Assembly: GCA_003694775.1 (NCBI GenBank)
Contig: RFJV01000495.1
Location: 1 to 6,711 of the forward strand
Source: Chloroflexota bacterium
GTDB taxonomy: Bacteria > Chloroflexota > Anaerolineae > 4572-78 > J111
Direction: 5' to 3'
Length of the DNA: 6,711 nucleotides
Every line of letters starts with the position of its first letter. Position 1 is the stretch's first letter. The notes beneath the pieces are model-generated. The model did no database searches, was not told where the DNA came from, and saw nothing but the letters and a program-made list of their open reading frames with translations. Both the position numbers and the translations under genes were made by a program. This document shows positions 5,371 to 6,711 of the stretch, in pieces.

Positions 5371-6695
5371 CCAACCCCCGCCTGGAAATGCCGGAACAAC
5401 ACGAATATCTGGCCCGCTGGCTTCAGGACCATCTCGACATGCTGGGCCGGGGGGAAGAGGGCGAACATGCGGCCCTGCACCAGGCCCTGTACGAGGGGGT
5501 CATCACCCTCACCGGTCAGGGCGATGCCCGTCTGCTGGACTCCGTGCTGGAAAATGCCGCGGCCCAGGCCGTTGCCGCCGGGCAGGGGCTGGAAAACCTG
5601 CTTGCCGTTCCCCTCTCGCTGGCCCAGCGCATTCGCCAGCGTATTCTGGAAGAAATCGACCCGGAACCGGCCCTCGAGATGCTGGCCGTGCTGGACAAAA
5701 TATTCGACCGCGCCGTCATTGTGGTCAGCCGGGCCTACCAGGAAGCCTACCAGCTGGCCTACGTAGACCGGGCCGTAGAAATCTCTCGCTTTTACGCCGA
5801 AACCGAAGAAAAAGTGATGCAGTACGCGGCCGAAGTGGCCCGCGCCAACCGGGAGCTGGCCCGCCTGGAAAAAGCCAAAACCGACTTCATCAATATTGCC
5901 GCCCACGAACTGAAAACCCCGCTCACCCTCATCCGCGGGTACATCAACATGCTCCAGCACCAGGAACCGGACTCCCCGCTGATACCCCTGGTTGAAGGGA
6001 TTGCCCGCGGGGCCGAGCGGATGAATACCATCATCGAAAACATGCTCGACCTGTCGGCGCTGGATACCGGCCAACTGCAGTTGGTCCTCACCCCGGTCAA
6101 CCTGCAGTCGCTCCTGCAGTTGATTGCCGACCAGCAAAAACCGGCCCTGGACGAACGCCAGCAAACCCTGAAAATCGGCGACCTGTCCGGCCTGCCGGTC
6201 ATCGAAGCCGACCAGGGCCGCCTGCATCAAGTCTTCACCCACCTGGTGAAAAACGCCATCAAGTACACCCCCGACGGCGGCGTCATCTCCATCTCCGGCA
6301 GTGTGCAGACAGAGAACGAATCCGGCAATTACGTTCACCTCCTGGTCCGGGATACCGGGGTGGGGATTGCCCCGGAAGAGCGGGAAAAAATCTTTGCCCG
6401 GTTCCACCGGGTTGGAGATTCCAACCTGCACTCCACCGGCGAGACCAAATTTATGGGCGCCGGACCGGGCCTGGGCCTGGCGATTGTCAAGGGACTGGTC
6501 GAGGCCCACGGTGGCCGGGTCTGGGCCGATAGCCCCGGCTTCGATTTCCGCAACTGTCCGGGCAGTACCTTTCACGTTGTTCTGCCGGTTGTGCCGCCGC
6601 AGTCCGAAGTACGGCGGGTCAGACCGTTCCATCATGAACACGAACACGAAGGACAGCACGAAAGACACGAAGGGCACGAAACGGCTGAAACCTGA
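5367..6695 (+). CDS. Cytosolic sensor histidine kinase with repeat-derived His-rich tail, 442 aa
   Basis: This is a two-component sensor kinase with no membrane segment, so it senses a cytosolic signal or is recruited by a partner. Residues 1-135 are an all-helical N-terminal region of unknown type, with a faint resemblance to RsbR-type N-terminal sensor domains. A signalling coiled coil (about 138-172) leads into the HisKA H-box [19 protein letters not shown] (174-192) with phospho-acceptor H180. The HATPase_c domain has the N-box [14 protein letters not shown] (292-305, N296), G1 box RDTGVGI (328-334), F-box EKIFARF (340-346) and G2 box [13 protein letters not shown] (364-376). The catalytic core is complete. 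The C-terminal 20 or so residues are translated short repeats ([16 protein letters not shown]). The start is the ATG overlapping the trmFO stop (ATGA); GGGAGG lies 13 nt upstream. An in-frame extension to 5190 would lie inside trmFO and is not used. No response regulator is in the window, so it is an orphan here. Confidence 0.93.
   Translation: MTNPRLEMPEQHEYLARWLQDHLDMLGRGEEGEHAALHQALYEGVITLTGQGDARLLDSVLENAAAQAVAAGQGLENLLAVPLSLAQRIRQRILEEIDPEPALEMLAVLDKIFDRAVIVVSRAYQEAYQLAYVDRAVEISRFYAETEEKVMQYAAEVARANRELARLEKAKTDFINIAAHELKTPLTLIRGYINMLQHQEPDSPLIPLVEGIARGAERMNTIIENMLDLSALDTGQLQLVLTPVNLQSLLQLIADQQKPALDERQQTLKIGDLSGLPVIEADQGRLHQVFTHLVKNAIKYTPDGGVISISGSVQTENESGNYVHLLVRDTGVGIAPEEREKIFARFHRVGDSNLHSTGETKFMGAGPGLGLAIVKGLVEAHGGRVWADSPGFDFRNCPGSTFHVVLPVVPPQSEVRRVRPFHHEHEHEGQHERHEGHETAET
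6639..6683 (+). repeat. In-frame CACGAA short repeat within the 3' end of the histidine kinase gene
   Basis: Five CACGAA copies start at 6639, 6645, 6657, 6666 and 6675, the last three at an exact 9-bp period. All are in the His-Glu reading frame. They encode [15 protein letters not shown], ending 9 nt before the stop (TGA, 6693-6695). The sequence looks like intergenic short-repeat DNA that has become part of the coding region. Confidence 0.8.
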
Positions 6696-6711
6696 CACAA
6701 AAAGTAACGGC

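Noticed and set aside
5358..6698. 446-codon open frame on the minus strand opposite the histidine kinase
   Set aside because: Antisense shadow; low-complexity Gly/Gln/Val/Phe-rich translation without family features.

Overview
The window looks like chromosomal DNA of a free-living, moderately GC-rich bacterium, most likely a member of the Chloroflexota (Anaerolineae-like). The lineage is an inference. It rests on a paired FhaA-like/FhaB-like FHA gene set, a folate-dependent TrmFO, a large [2Fe-2S]/ASKHA protein of the RACo (DUF4445) type, a soluble histidine kinase with the GxGPGLGL ATP lid that I associate with Chloroflexota, and intergenic DNA full of 7-9 bp repeats with an ACGA-type core. 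No rRNA, tRNA, CRISPR array, transposase or phage gene was seen.

Layout. The left part (34-3724) is on the minus strand. In transcription order it carries a ferredoxin-ASKHA protein (3724 to 1688), a 151-nt repeat-bearing spacer with a consensus -10 box, a shortened FhaA-like protein (1536 to 1141), a membrane-anchored FhaB-like protein (1112 to 675) and a degenerate family-2 glycosyltransferase (660 to 34). The last three are closely spaced (28 and 14 nt) and probably form one operon with a leaderless first gene. The right part (4030-6695) is on the plus strand: trmFO, then a cytosolic histidine kinase joined to it by an ATGA overlap. Between the halves lies a 305-bp divergent regulatory region (3725-4029). 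It holds a back-to-back promoter pair, a structured leader for the ASKHA gene, and a 66-bp palindromic element that looks like a dispersed miniature repeat.

How the genes relate. The FHA pair suggests Ser/Thr-kinase signalling at the membrane, probably linked to envelope growth as in Actinobacteria, but no kinase, phosphatase, RodA or PBP is inside the window. TrmFO makes m5U54 in tRNA, and its coupling to a kinase is a curious partnership. The ASKHA protein probably uses ATP hydrolysis to drive low-potential electron transfer to a corrinoid or similar partner that is encoded elsewhere.

Most unusual points. (1) All three transcription units end in, or directly at, short-period repeats. One of these is translated in frame into a His/Glu tail on the histidine kinase, and two supply or abut stop codons. 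(2) The glycosyltransferase has lost its recognisable donor- and metal-binding motifs. (3) The FhaA-like protein keeps only the first helix of its usual N-terminal domain. I did not find a clearly new multi-gene system; the window is mostly ordinary genes with odd ends.
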